From Alphaproteobacteria bacterium (lineage in GTDB: Bacteria; Pseudomonadota; Alphaproteobacteria; UBA7887): a stretch of DNA of 7,982 nucleotides. A program made the translations under genes and the position numbers. The stretch covers positions 1 to 7,982 of the forward strand of contig JANQOH010000017.1 in NCBI GenBank assembly GCA_028289725.1, given 5' to 3'. The notes under the pieces were generated by a model. That model was not told the origin of the DNA, did no database searches, and saw only the letters and a list, made by a program, of their open reading frames with translations. Positions 1 through 7,400 of the stretch are shown piece by piece (position 1 is the stretch's first letter; each line of letters opens with the position of its first letter).

Positions 1-631
1 ATCATCGCCGCACGCACAAAGCGGGTGAGCCCGCCGACACTTGCGACGCTCAGCGCAATCACCGGCAGGATGAGGTAGCGCGCGCGGTCCCACACCTCGG
101 TCCAGCCGCCGTCGACCCCAATGGTCGACACGCCGCCCGCCGGCAGCCAGCCGAGATTGACCGAGAACAGGATGATCAGCATCAGCGCGAGCCAGAACAC
201 CGGCACGGAAATCCCGGCGAGCGCCAAAAAGTTCACCGTGTAGTCTGCCACCGAATAGGGCTTAAGTGCCGAGGCGACGCCGATCGGGATCGCGATCGCG
301 AGCGATACCAACAACGTTATGCCCATCAGCAGCACGGTATTTCCGAGTCGCGGCGCGAGCACCTCCATCACCGGCCGGCTGTGGATGCGCGAAAAGCCGA
401 AGTCGCCCTGCGCCGCCGCGCTCAGCCAATTCCAGTAGCGCTCCAGGATCGGCTTATCGAGCCCGTAGAGTTCCTTCAGCCGCGCCGCGTCCGCCGGCGT
501 CAGGTCGGGATCGGCCTGGACCATGATGTCCACCGGGTCGCCCGGCATCAGCGCCATCAGCGCGTAGATGACGAACGACATCAGACCGATGACGATTAGT
601 GATTCAACGATGCGGCCGGCGGTGTAGCGGA

Positions 632-635
<4 letters not shown>
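1..635 (-). CDS. Dipeptide/oligopeptide ABC transporter permease, DppB/OppB type (3' end outside window)
   Basis: Inner-membrane channel subunit of a peptide-type ABC importer. The visible 211 codons begin MIRYTAGRIVESLIVIGLMS, the usual DppB opening. A first membrane helix spans about residues 9-30, followed by the family's periplasmic stretch with PGDP at 31-34, LYGLDKP at 56-62 and GDFGFS at 77-82. Further hydrophobic helices lie at about 100-124, 134-160 and from about 187. The frame stays open to the window edge and ends at LTRFVRAAM, just where the ATPase-contacting EAA loop begins, so roughly 100-130 residues are missing compared with the family's usual 310-340. The ATG is set by an ATGA overlap with the stop of the upstream ATPase gene, which implies translational coupling. 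No clear Shine-Dalgarno is seen. A DppC-type partner permease is expected next. Family assignment is firm; substrate is unknown. Confidence 0.93.
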
Positions 636-1626
<991 letters not shown>

Positions 1627-1630
<4 letters not shown>

Positions 1631-2643
1631 GGGGCGTCCGGCGCGTGGCACGCAATGCGGTGCCCGGGCGTCGCCTCTTCCAGTTTCGGTTTTCGCGCCG
1701 CGCAGGTTGAGGTGACGTTTGGGCAGCGGTCGCGGAAGGCGCAGCCGCTCGGCAGGTTGGCGAGATCCGGGACCGTGCCGCGAATGGCGGGCAGGCGATC
1801 GTGGCGCGCGCCGATGCGCGGCAATGTGTTAAGCAGACCCTTGGTGTAGGGATGGCGCGGTGTTCCGAAAATCTCGTCCGCCGGCGCGAACTCGACGATG
1901 TTGCCGGCGTACATCACCATCACATCGTCGGCGATTTCCGATATCACGCCAAGATCATGACTGATGAACTGGATCGCCATGCCGACTTTTTCTTGAAGCT
2001 CGAGCATCAATTCAAGGATCTGCGCTTGCACCGTCACGTCGAGCGCGGTGGTCGGTTCGTCGGCGATTAGCAAGGTCGGCTCGCACGCGAGTGCCATGGC
2101 GATCATCACGCGCTGCCGCATGCCGCCGGAAAGTTGATGCGGATATTCGTGGGCCCGGCGCATGGGCAGCGGGATGCCGACTTGGTCGAGCAAATCGAGC
2201 GCGCGCCGCCAGGCTTCGCGCCGGCCATTGTCGGTGTGCAGGCTCACCACTTCGGCGATCTGGTTGCCGACCGTCATTACCGGATTGAGCGCGGTCATCG
2301 GTTCTTGGAAAATCATCGCCATATCGTTGCCGCGCAATGCGCGCAACACCGGCTCGGCTAACCCTCCGATGTCCGAGCCATGCAGGCGGATCGATTTGGC
2401 GCTGACGCGTCCCGGCGGATCGATGAGGCCCATGACCGCGAGTGCGGCGACGCTCTTGCCGCAACCGCTTTCGCCGACCACGCCCAAGGTGCGGCCGCGT
2501 TCGATGCGGTAGCTGATGCCGTCGACCGCAGTCAGTGGACCGTGCCGCGTGTCGAACGCCACGGTCAGGCCGTCGACATCCAGGGCCGCGGTGGGCGTGG
2601 GGGTCGGCGCGGGGCCGAGAACTGCCTCGCGAAGGTCGCTCAA
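1627..2643 (-). CDS. Peptide-type ABC transporter ATP-binding protein, DppD/OppD type
   Basis: The other ATPase of the importer, 338 residues. After a Pro/Thr-rich leader (GPAPTPTPT, about residues 10-18) the nucleotide-binding domain starts near 21. It shows Walker A GESGCGKS at 57-64, Q-loop IFQEPMTALNP around Q113, signature LSGGM at 171-175, Walker B LLIADE at 191-196, and H229. The C-terminal extension from HPYTKGL (264-270) contains GTVPDLANLPSGC and four cysteines (301, 307, 314, 332). The start is TTG: an in-frame TGA lies four codons upstream and no ATG or GTG is available before the conserved domain. A Shine-Dalgarno-like GAGAGGA lies 12 bases before it. The gene follows the binding-protein gene by 21 bases and overlaps the next ATPase by ATGA. 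LSGGMRQR and the Pro-loop sequence fit DppD/OppD better than DppF/OppF. Substrate is unknown. Confidence 0.95.
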
Positions 2644-2655
2644 ACGCTTAGCTCA

Positions 2656-2662
2656 TCCTCTC
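2656..2662 (-). promoter_or_regulatory. Ribosome binding site for a TTG-started ATPase gene
   Basis: Read on the minus strand, GAGAGGA lies between the binding-protein stop (TGA at 2667..2665) and the TTG start at 2643, with a 12-base spacer that is slightly long. The spacer region contains ATG AGC TAA (2656..2648), a two-codon dead end that cannot be the real start. Together with the in-frame TGA at 2655..2653 this leaves TTG as the only plausible initiator. Confidence 0.5.
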
Positions 2663-2664
2663 GG

Positions 2665-4350
2665 TCAATCGACCGATCGCCATTCCTCGATCCACATGGT
2701 GGTGGTAACCAGATGTCCGGTCGGCCGTACGCCTCGGAGCCACTTTGGAAACACATAGGGCTCCGCGCGGAAAAACAGCGGCAACACGGGCAAGTCCGTG
2801 GCATAGAGCGTTTGCAGCTCGGCCCACAGCGGCATGCGCGCCAACGGGTCCAATTCGCGCTCGATCATGTCGATCAACTGGTCCATCCGTTCGCTGCGAT
2901 AGCCCGGGAAGTTCTGCCCCGACCAGCCATTTTCCTCGGTCGGGATCTGATCCGATTTGAGCGTGGACAGCGGAACCGCCTCCGGCGCACTGAGCCAGGC
3001 ATACATGGCCAAACCGTCATAGGTCCGCTTGGTCATGGTCTCGCCAAAGAACACGCGCGCGGGCTCGTTGCGGATCACCGCTTCGATACCGACCTTGCTC
3101 CACTGACTTTGTAGCACCTGCTGCACCAATTCGCGCGACTTGTTGCCGGCCGTCGTCATGAGCGAAATCGACAGTTTCTCGCCGGCGGCGTTATGTCGCA
3201 CGCCGTCGCGCATGTCGCTCCATCCGGCCTCGTCGAGCAGCGCCGCCGCCTTGTCGGGATCGTGGCCATAAATCGGCACTTCGACGGTGAACACCCGGTC
3301 GAGCGGATTGACGTTCGAGTGCGCGACCGGCTGATGGCCACCAAACAGTTGGCTCGTCAATTGTTCGCGGTCCAGCGCATAGAGCAACGCCTGACGCACC
3401 CGGTTGTCGGCCAGCGTCGGATTGTCGAGCTGAACGTCCAAATGCTCGTAAATCAGGCCCGGCTTGTAGAGATAAGTGAAATCCTCCGGGTTGCGGCGCT
3501 CGAACGACATCGCTTGTTCGATGTTGAAACCGAGCTCGCCGGCAACATAGTCGATTTCGCCGGACAGCAGGTTCGCCTCCAGCGCCGCGGTATTCTCGAT
3601 CACCCGGATGATGACTTCGACAAAGGCAGGTTTCGGACCGTACCAGGTCGGGTTCGGCATCAAGACGACGTAGGACCCGGACTCGACCGCCACGACCTTG
3701 TAGGGGCCGAAATAAAGGCCGGGATTGGTCGGGTCGGTGTCGTACAGTGTCCGGTGGCGGTACTCGGCCGGATCCTCGAACGGCGTCGCTTCCAAATGCG
3801 CTGGCAACAGGAACCCGCCGGCCGCGTTGTACTGATAGGTCAAGCGGTCGACATGATAGGTGAAGGTCTTCTCGTCGATCACCTCAACCGAAAGGACCCG
3901 GCGAAAGCCTTCGATACCGGCGAAACCCGACCGTTCGTCTCGACCCACTTGCCAGGTAAACACCGCGTCTGCTGACGTCACCGGTGTGCCGTCGCCCCAG
4001 GTGGCGTCCGGATGGATCGAATAGGTGACCGCGACGCCTTCCTCGCCATTGTCGGTGGTTCCACGGACCGCGAGGCCGTTTTCGATGGTCGGCAGGGTGG
4101 TGCACAGCAGGCAGGTGAGCTCCCAGTCTTGGTCGTAGACCGTCAGCGGCCGCATGGTCGCGTTCAGGATGTATGACTTGGCCAGCATCGAATTGATGTG
4201 CGGGTGCAGCGTCGACGGGAATTGCGTCATCCCGATCACAAGCCGGTCCTTGGCGGCGGCCGGATAGGTCAGCGCCATAGCGATGCCGATCGCTACGGCC
4301 AAGCCGGTCATGAACTGCGAAATTCGATTCAACAAATGCCCGTAAGTCAT
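2665..4350 (-). CDS. Periplasmic solute-binding protein, SBP_bac_5 (DppA/OppA-like) family
   Basis: Periplasmic receptor that would hand its ligand to the DppB-type permease. From the preferred start it has 561 residues, typical for the family. The signal peptide is MTYGHLLNRISQ, then a hydrophobic core (about residues 14-29), then PAAA with predicted signal peptidase I cleavage before KDRLVIG (about residue 33/34). Family landmarks are VTYSIHPDATWGDGTPVTSADAVF in the first lobe, NRVRQALLYALDREQL in the second lobe, and AAALLDEAGW. The mature protein has a CxxC (C80, C83) in ELTCLLCTTLP. Longer starts exist at 4389 (TTG), 4386 and 4383 (ATG), but they would give an overlong, less typical signal peptide and no better ribosome site. 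The gene follows the isomerase-like gene by 79 bases without a visible terminator and leads the transporter genes. Ligand cannot be assigned; peptide, nickel, sugar or opine-like ligands are all known in this family. Confidence 0.93.
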   Translation of the reverse strand: MTYGHLLNRISQFMTGLAVAIGIAMALTYPAAAKDRLVIGMTQFPSTLHPHINSMLAKSYILNATMRPLTVYDQDWELTCLLCTTLPTIENGLAVRGTTDNGEEGVAVTYSIHPDATWGDGTPVTSADAVFTWQVGRDERSGFAGIEGFRRVLSVEVIDEKTFTYHVDRLTYQYNAAGGFLLPAHLEATPFEDPAEYRHRTLYDTDPTNPGLYFGPYKVVAVESGSYVVLMPNPTWYGPKPAFVEVIIRVIENTAALEANLLSGEIDYVAGELGFNIEQAMSFERRNPEDFTYLYKPGLIYEHLDVQLDNPTLADNRVRQALLYALDREQLTSQLFGGHQPVAHSNVNPLDRVFTVEVPIYGHDPDKAAALLDEAGWSDMRDGVRHNAAGEKLSISLMTTAGNKSRELVQQVLQSQWSKVGIEAVIRNEPARVFFGETMTKRTYDGLAMYAWLSAPEAVPLSTLKSDQIPTEENGWSGQNFPGYRSERMDQLIDMIERELDPLARMPLWAELQTLYATDLPVLPLFFRAEPYVFPKWLRGVRPTGHLVTTTMWIEEWRSVD

Positions 4351-4429
4351 TGTTCTCGCGTTCCCACCGTTGAGTCTTTGCATCATCAATACGGCATATG
4401 GACGCGTGAGGCGAGGGGCCGGCGGCGGA

Positions 4430-5041
4430 TCAGGATTTGCCCTCGACGAACCGGGTCACGAAGTCCAAGCGATCCTGACCCCAGAACACTTCGCCATCGC
4501 ACACCCAGGTTGGCGAGCCGAACACTTCCTTTTCGATCGCTTCCTCGGTGTTGGCTTCAAAAGCGGCGCTGACATCGTCGCCGTCCGACGCGCTCAACAG
4601 CGCATCGCCATCCAGTCCCTGCTCGTTGGCGACGGCGACCAGCGTTGCGTCGTCGGCCAAATCGCGTTCCTCGGCCCAGCACGCCCGCAAATAGCCGTCG
4701 GCCAAATCAATCGTCTTGGCCTGATCCGTTCCACCGAGCTGCGCTGCGATCACCACGCGGCCCGCGCGCGTCGGATCGACCGGGAAATGTGCGGGATGCA
4801 AATTCAACGGCATGCCCAGAAAGTCACGCCAACGGCCCAATTCGCGCAGGCGATTCGACTGAACGGGCTTCGGTCGTTGGCCCACCGGCTTGGTGCCGTT
4901 GAGCTGAAACACGTGCATGATGTTGTAGGGCTTGTAGGTCACGCTCAGATTGTTGCGCGCGACCAAATCCTTAAAGCGCGGACCGGCGAGGTAGGTCCAC
5001 GGCGAAGACAATGCGAGAAAATAATCGATCGACTTAGTCAC
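4430..5041 (-). CDS. DsbA-fold 2-hydroxychromene-2-carboxylate isomerase-like protein (GST-kappa type)
   Basis: Likely cytosolic glutathione-dependent isomerase/transferase: 203 residues, no signal peptide. The N-terminal thioredoxin-fold strand runs IDYFLALSSPWTYLAG, with Ser12/Ser13 where DsbA has its catalytic CxxC. That substitution is characteristic of the NahD/GST-kappa branch and argues against a disulfide oxidoreductase. A helical insertion holds RPKPVQSNR and the GMPLNLHPAHFPVDP segment. The C-terminal half has the cis-proline motif FGSPTWVCDGE (Pro177) and the family ending FWGQDRLDFV (186-195). The GTG start overlaps the previous stop (GTGA) and has a strong GGAGGG eight bases upstream, so it is well supported. 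Known members isomerise 2-hydroxychromene-2-carboxylate in naphthalene breakdown, but most genomic homologues sit outside such pathways and no aromatic-degradation genes are visible here. The true substrate is unknown. Confidence 0.88.
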   Translation of the reverse strand: MTKSIDYFLALSSPWTYLAGPRFKDLVARNNLSVTYKPYNIMHVFQLNGTKPVGQRPKPVQSNRLRELGRWRDFLGMPLNLHPAHFPVDPTRAGRVVIAAQLGGTDQAKTIDLADGYLRACWAEERDLADDATLVAVANEQGLDGDALLSASDGDDVSAAFEANTEEAIEKEVFGSPTWVCDGEVFWGQDRLDFVTRFVEGKS

Positions 5042-5475
5042 ATTATTGACCCTCCACCACGGCCGGCCGCGGTGCCTTTCTCATATGGCATGATTTGTAT
5101 GGTTTGCGCCTTACTTAAGAGCCGGACTTTACCGGTATTCTCGATCAATTCGAAAAACGGCCCCGGACTGTTCAACACGTCGAGCGCTTGTCCGCCTTCC
5201 GGCACTCTAATGGTGCCCAAATAGGCGCCGCCGTCGCTCATGCGAACCTCGGCTTCAACCGTTTCGCCTTTTCCCGAATCATCGGCGTCCGTGGCCTCGT
5301 TGCTCGATGCATCGGTCGCGGGCGCCGGCTCTTCGCTCGCGGTCGGTTGCGGTGTCGGTTCCGCCGCGGGTTTTTCCTGCGCGGTCGCGGTGGTCGGCTT
5401 GGCAAGTTCCAGAGTCTCACCGCCGTCGTCGTCCGATTTCTTGCCGAAGCCCTCGGCGCTACCTGATCCACTCAT
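5038..5475 (-). CDS. Uncharacterised 145-residue protein: disordered acidic Pro/Ala/Thr/Glu-rich N-terminus plus small C-terminal domain
   Basis: I do not recognise its function. Residues 1-70 are low-complexity and acidic (SDDDGGE, then a stretch rich in Ala, Pro, Thr and Glu such as KPAAEPTPQPTASEEPAPA), so probably unstructured. Residues 72-131 look like a compact beta-rich domain: EAEVRMSDGGAYLGTIRVPEG, then ALDVLNSPGPFFELI, then KVRLLSKAQTIQIMP. The pattern 'LDVLN..PFFEL..LLSKAQTIQI' vaguely recalls small bacterial domains of unknown function (DUF6812-like); that is a weak recollection, not a match I can check. The tail is Gly-rich. No signal peptide or membrane segment. The ATG at 5475 is the only candidate, since no ATG, GTG or TTG precedes it before the upstream TGA; its ribosome site is weak. 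The gene opens the minus-strand unit and is coupled to the isomerase-like gene by GTGA. It is real rather than spurious because of that coupling and the domain-like C-terminus. Confidence 0.8.
   Translation of the reverse strand: MSGSGSAEGFGKKSDDDGGETLELAKPTTATAQEKPAAEPTPQPTASEEPAPATDASSNEATDADDSGKGETVEAEVRMSDGGAYLGTIRVPEGGQALDVLNSPGPFFELIENTGKVRLLSKAQTIQIMPYEKGTAAGRGGGSIM
5050..5055 (-). promoter_or_regulatory. Ribosome binding site deciding the GTG start of the isomerase-like gene
   Basis: Minus-strand GGAGGG followed by an eight-base spacer and GTG at 5041. It lies inside the last codons of the upstream small-protein gene (encoding Gly-Gly-Ser). The nearby ATG at 5043..5041 is in the upstream frame and is immediately followed by TGA, so it is not the start. 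Confidence 0.75.
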
Positions 5476-5657
5476 ATCGCTGTTCGGTACTTTCTCAGCT
5501 TGAAGTCGGTCACGCCGACAAACGCGGGCGAACCGGCAGAAAAATCATATTGTAAAGAAGGCTTCCCCGTGCCCGCTCCCTCATTCGGGATGATAGGCTC
5601 TGGACCTCACTGTCGCAACCAGGCGGCATCCGATTATGGCGGGAGTTTTTGAACCTC
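5476..5657. promoter_or_regulatory. Divergent intergenic region, expected to hold promoters for both flanking units
   Basis: About 180 bases separate the start of the minus-strand transporter unit from the plus-strand methyltransferase gene, so promoters for both are expected here. The most AT-rich part is 5541-5556. On the minus strand it reads TTTACAATATGATTTTT, containing TATGAT (5549..5544) as a possible -10, but no acceptable -35 stands 16-18 bases upstream of it. A short inverted repeat GTCGG/CCGAC with a five-base loop lies at 5505-5519. On the plus strand GGGAG (5641-5645) may serve as the ribosome site of the methyltransferase gene. Nothing here identifies a regulator. Confidence 0.35.
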
Positions 5658-6503
5658 ATGCCCGAGCTGAGATATCAGCCCAAGTCGCGAATTAAACCTG
5701 AAAGCACCTACCTGCAGGTCGTGCGCCGAAATGTCACCTCACAAGCCGGTGAGGACGGCATTGTCGAACGCGCGTTCGCCATGATCGGTACGGCGAATGA
5801 ATGGTGCGTCGAATTCGGCGCCTGGGACGGCAAGCATTTCAGCAACACATACAATTTGATCGCCAATCGCGGTTGGCGCGGGGTGCTGATCGAAGGCGAC
5901 GAGGAACGGTTCGGCGATTTGCGTCAAACTTATGCCGGCAACGACAAGGCGGTCGCCATCAACCGTTTCGTGTCGCCGAGCCCGCCGGACACCTTGGATC
6001 GGATTTTGGCCGGCACCGACATACCGGACGATTTCGATTTCTTGAGTCTCGATGTCGATGGTTTGGACTGGCACATCTGGAACTCGCTGGAGCGCTACAG
6101 GCCGCGCCTCCTGGTCATCGAGTTCAACCCGACCGTGCCCAACGAAATCTATTTTGTTCAGGATCCGGACCCGGCGATCCATCAAGGATCGTCATTGCTG
6201 GCCATGGTCGAACTCGGCAAACGAAAAGGTTATGAGCTGATCGCGACCACGCCGATCAACGCGGTGTTTGTCGTCGCCGAGCAGTTCGACAAGTTTGAGA
6301 TTGCCGACAACGACATCGATGCGATGCATAGCCCGGCCGAGTATGAGAGCAAATTGTTCCAGCTATACGACGGCACGTTGGTGCTCGCGGGCTGCCGCCG
6401 CCTGATTTGGGCCGACCGGAATATCGAACAAGACGATATTCAGGTCCTCTCGCGCGAGGAACGCGGCTTTACCGACAAATTGTCGCAACGCCCAAGGGGC
6501 TAG
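5658..6503 (+). CDS. FkbM-like SAM-dependent methyltransferase family protein
   Basis: Probable cytosolic S-adenosylmethionine-dependent methyltransferase, 281 residues. The opening SQAGEDGIVERAF (28-40) and the following CVEFGAWDGKHFSNTYNLI (50-68) are the family's N-terminal signature. VEFGAWDG is the glycine-rich SAM-binding loop, and VLIEGDEER (76-84) supplies the acidic residue at the end of strand 2. DFLSLDVDGLDWHIW (127-141) and LLVIEFNPTVP (151-161) are the later Rossmann strands, followed by QGSSLLAMVELGKRKGYELI. Relatives methylate sugars or polyketides, often in polysaccharide gene clusters, but this copy stands alone. ATG at 5658 has GGGAG 12 bases upstream; a TTG at 5649 in the same frame, three bases from that site, is the alternative and adds three residues. 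The acceptor substrate is unknown. The gene ends tail-to-tail on the hydrolase gene. Confidence 0.85.
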   Translation: MPELRYQPKSRIKPESTYLQVVRRNVTSQAGEDGIVERAFAMIGTANEWCVEFGAWDGKHFSNTYNLIANRGWRGVLIEGDEERFGDLRQTYAGNDKAVAINRFVSPSPPDTLDRILAGTDIPDDFDFLSLDVDGLDWHIWNSLERYRPRLLVIEFNPTVPNEIYFVQDPDPAIHQGSSLLAMVELGKRKGYELIATTPINAVFVVAEQFDKFEIADNDIDAMHSPAEYESKLFQLYDGTLVLAGCRRLIWADRNIEQDDIQVLSREERGFTDKLSQRPRG

Positions 6504-7321
6504 CGCGCGGTCGCCGCCACATTTGAGAGCCAGAGCAGCACTTGCTCGGGCGCGCCAAGATCGACCATCTCTTCATGGCCGAAGTCGGGGATGAAATGGC
6601 TGTGCTTCGGCTGCGGCGCGGCTTCGAACACGGCGCGGCCCATGTGCGGCGGCACCACGCGATCGGCCTCACCGTGCAGCACCATCACCGGCATCGCGAT
6701 GCGCCCGATCTTGCCCAACGTATCGAACTGATCCCACGTCAGTTGCTTAACGGGCAGGAAAGGATAGGCGTGCGCGCCGGCGTCGGGAAGGGAGGTAAAC
6801 GGCGCTTCAAGGATCAGTGCCCGCGCGGCGTGCCGGGTCGCGAGCTCGGCCGCGACACCCGTGCCCAACGACTCGCCGTAGAGCACCAAGGATTCCAAAT
6901 CGAAGCCGCGTTCTTTGAGCCAGGCAATGGCTGCGTCACCGTCGCGGTACAGTCCTTCCTCGGTTGGATCGCCGGGATTGCCGCCATAGCCGCGGTACCC
7001 GACGAGCAGAGCGCCGAAACCAGCTTCGAGATAGGGTGTCAGTTTTGGCGCGCGGGGGCCGATATGGCCGGAATTGCCGTGCAAGTAGACCAGAACCGGC
7101 GCATCCTCGTGGGCCGGCGGCACGTACCATGAGAGCAAATCCAGCTCGTCCTCGGTTCGGACGACAATTTCTTCAAAATGCGCGGCGTCGAACTTCGCGG
7201 GGTCGGGGCGGCTGCGGTCGGGGAAATAAATCAGTTTGCGCTGAATGGCGTAGCTGCCCGCGACTAGGCCGCCATAAACGACGGCCATCATCGCAACAAC
7301 GGAAAGTGCGCCCTGGAGCAT
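6500..7321 (-). CDS. Membrane-anchored alpha/beta hydrolase, Bem46/ABHD13/ABHD17-like
   Basis: Serine hydrolase of 273 residues with a single N-terminal hydrophobic helix (about 4-25, then QRKLIYFPDR), so probably anchored in the inner membrane; which side the catalytic domain faces is not certain. Hydrolase landmarks in order: oxyanion-loop HGNSG at 81-85, strand GALLVGYRGYGGNPG at 103-117, nucleophile elbow GESLG with Ser151, acid HGEADRVVP with Asp220, and FGHEEM with His249. The complete triad argues for an active enzyme. The family includes esterases and thioesterases, but its bacterial substrates are mostly undefined. Start: ATG at 7321 with GGAGAG five bases upstream, a strong site. 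The stop TAG overlaps the convergent methyltransferase stop through CTAG. It is divergent from the lipoprotein-type hydrolase to its right. Confidence 0.9.
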   Translation of the reverse strand: MLQGALSVVAMMAVVYGGLVAGSYAIQRKLIYFPDRSRPDPAKFDAAHFEEIVVRTEDELDLLSWYVPPAHEDAPVLVYLHGNSGHIGPRAPKLTPYLEAGFGALLVGYRGYGGNPGDPTEEGLYRDGDAAIAWLKERGFDLESLVLYGESLGTGVAAELATRHAARALILEAPFTSLPDAGAHAYPFLPVKQLTWDQFDTLGKIGRIAMPVMVLHGEADRVVPPHMGRAVFEAAPQPKHSHFIPDFGHEEMVDLGAPEQVLLWLSNVAATAR

Positions 7322-7326
7322 CTATA

Positions 7327-7332
7327 CTCTCC
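7327..7332 (-). promoter_or_regulatory. Ribosome binding site of the membrane-anchored hydrolase
   Basis: Minus-strand GGAGAG, then the five-base spacer TATAG and ATG at 7321. Good match and spacing, which fixes the start of the hydrolase gene. Confidence 0.75.
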
Positions 7333-7353
7333 AGCTTCACAGTCCCGCTCCCA

Positions 7354-7391
7354 GGCGCCAGTGTAGCGCCAAGGACTCCATATGGGGACTC
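7354..7391. repeat. Short inverted and direct repeats between two divergent hydrolase genes
   Basis: Two small motifs sit in the 79-base divergent spacer. GGCGC (7354-7358) and GCGCC (7366-7370) form an inverted repeat with a seven-base loop. The hexamer GGACTC occurs twice (7373-7378 and 7386-7391), spaced by 13 bases around the palindrome CCATATGG (7378-7385). They could be operator half-sites for the two divergent promoters, but such short repeats can occur by chance. No convincing -35/-10 pair was found on either strand. Confidence 0.3.
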
Positions 7392-7400
7392 TTTGTGCGA

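Noticed and set aside
2578..2622. G-rich tract with GTGGGCGTGGGGGTCGG as a possible regulatory repeat or quadruplex
   Set aside because: It is explained by the Pro/Thr-rich coding leader of the first ATPase; the runs of G are irregular and no conserved spacing was seen.
2380..3114. Plus-strand open frame of 244 codons across the ATPase/binding-protein junction
   Set aside because: It runs antisense through two clear genes and their ribosome site, and the translation is low-information.
3193..3975. Plus-strand open frame of 260 codons opposite the binding-protein gene
   Set aside because: Shadow of the SBP_bac_5 gene: no recognisable motif, composition typical of antisense frames, and the minus-strand protein is unambiguous.
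4351..4429. Possible rho-independent terminator between the isomerase-like and binding-protein genes
   Set aside because: The GGCCGGCGGCGG stretch is GC-rich but forms no clean stem followed by a T-run on the minus strand.
4430..5041. Reading the DsbA-fold protein as a thiol-disulfide oxidoreductase
   Set aside because: The CxxC position is Ser-Ser-Pro-Trp and there is no signal peptide; the FWGQDRLDFV ending fits the isomerase/GST-kappa branch instead.
4370..5224. Plus-strand open frame of 284 codons opposite the isomerase-like and small-protein genes
   Set aside because: Arg/His-rich translation with no domain-like pattern; it lies antisense across two well-supported minus-strand genes and their overlap. 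Long antisense frames are expected in GC-rich coding DNA.
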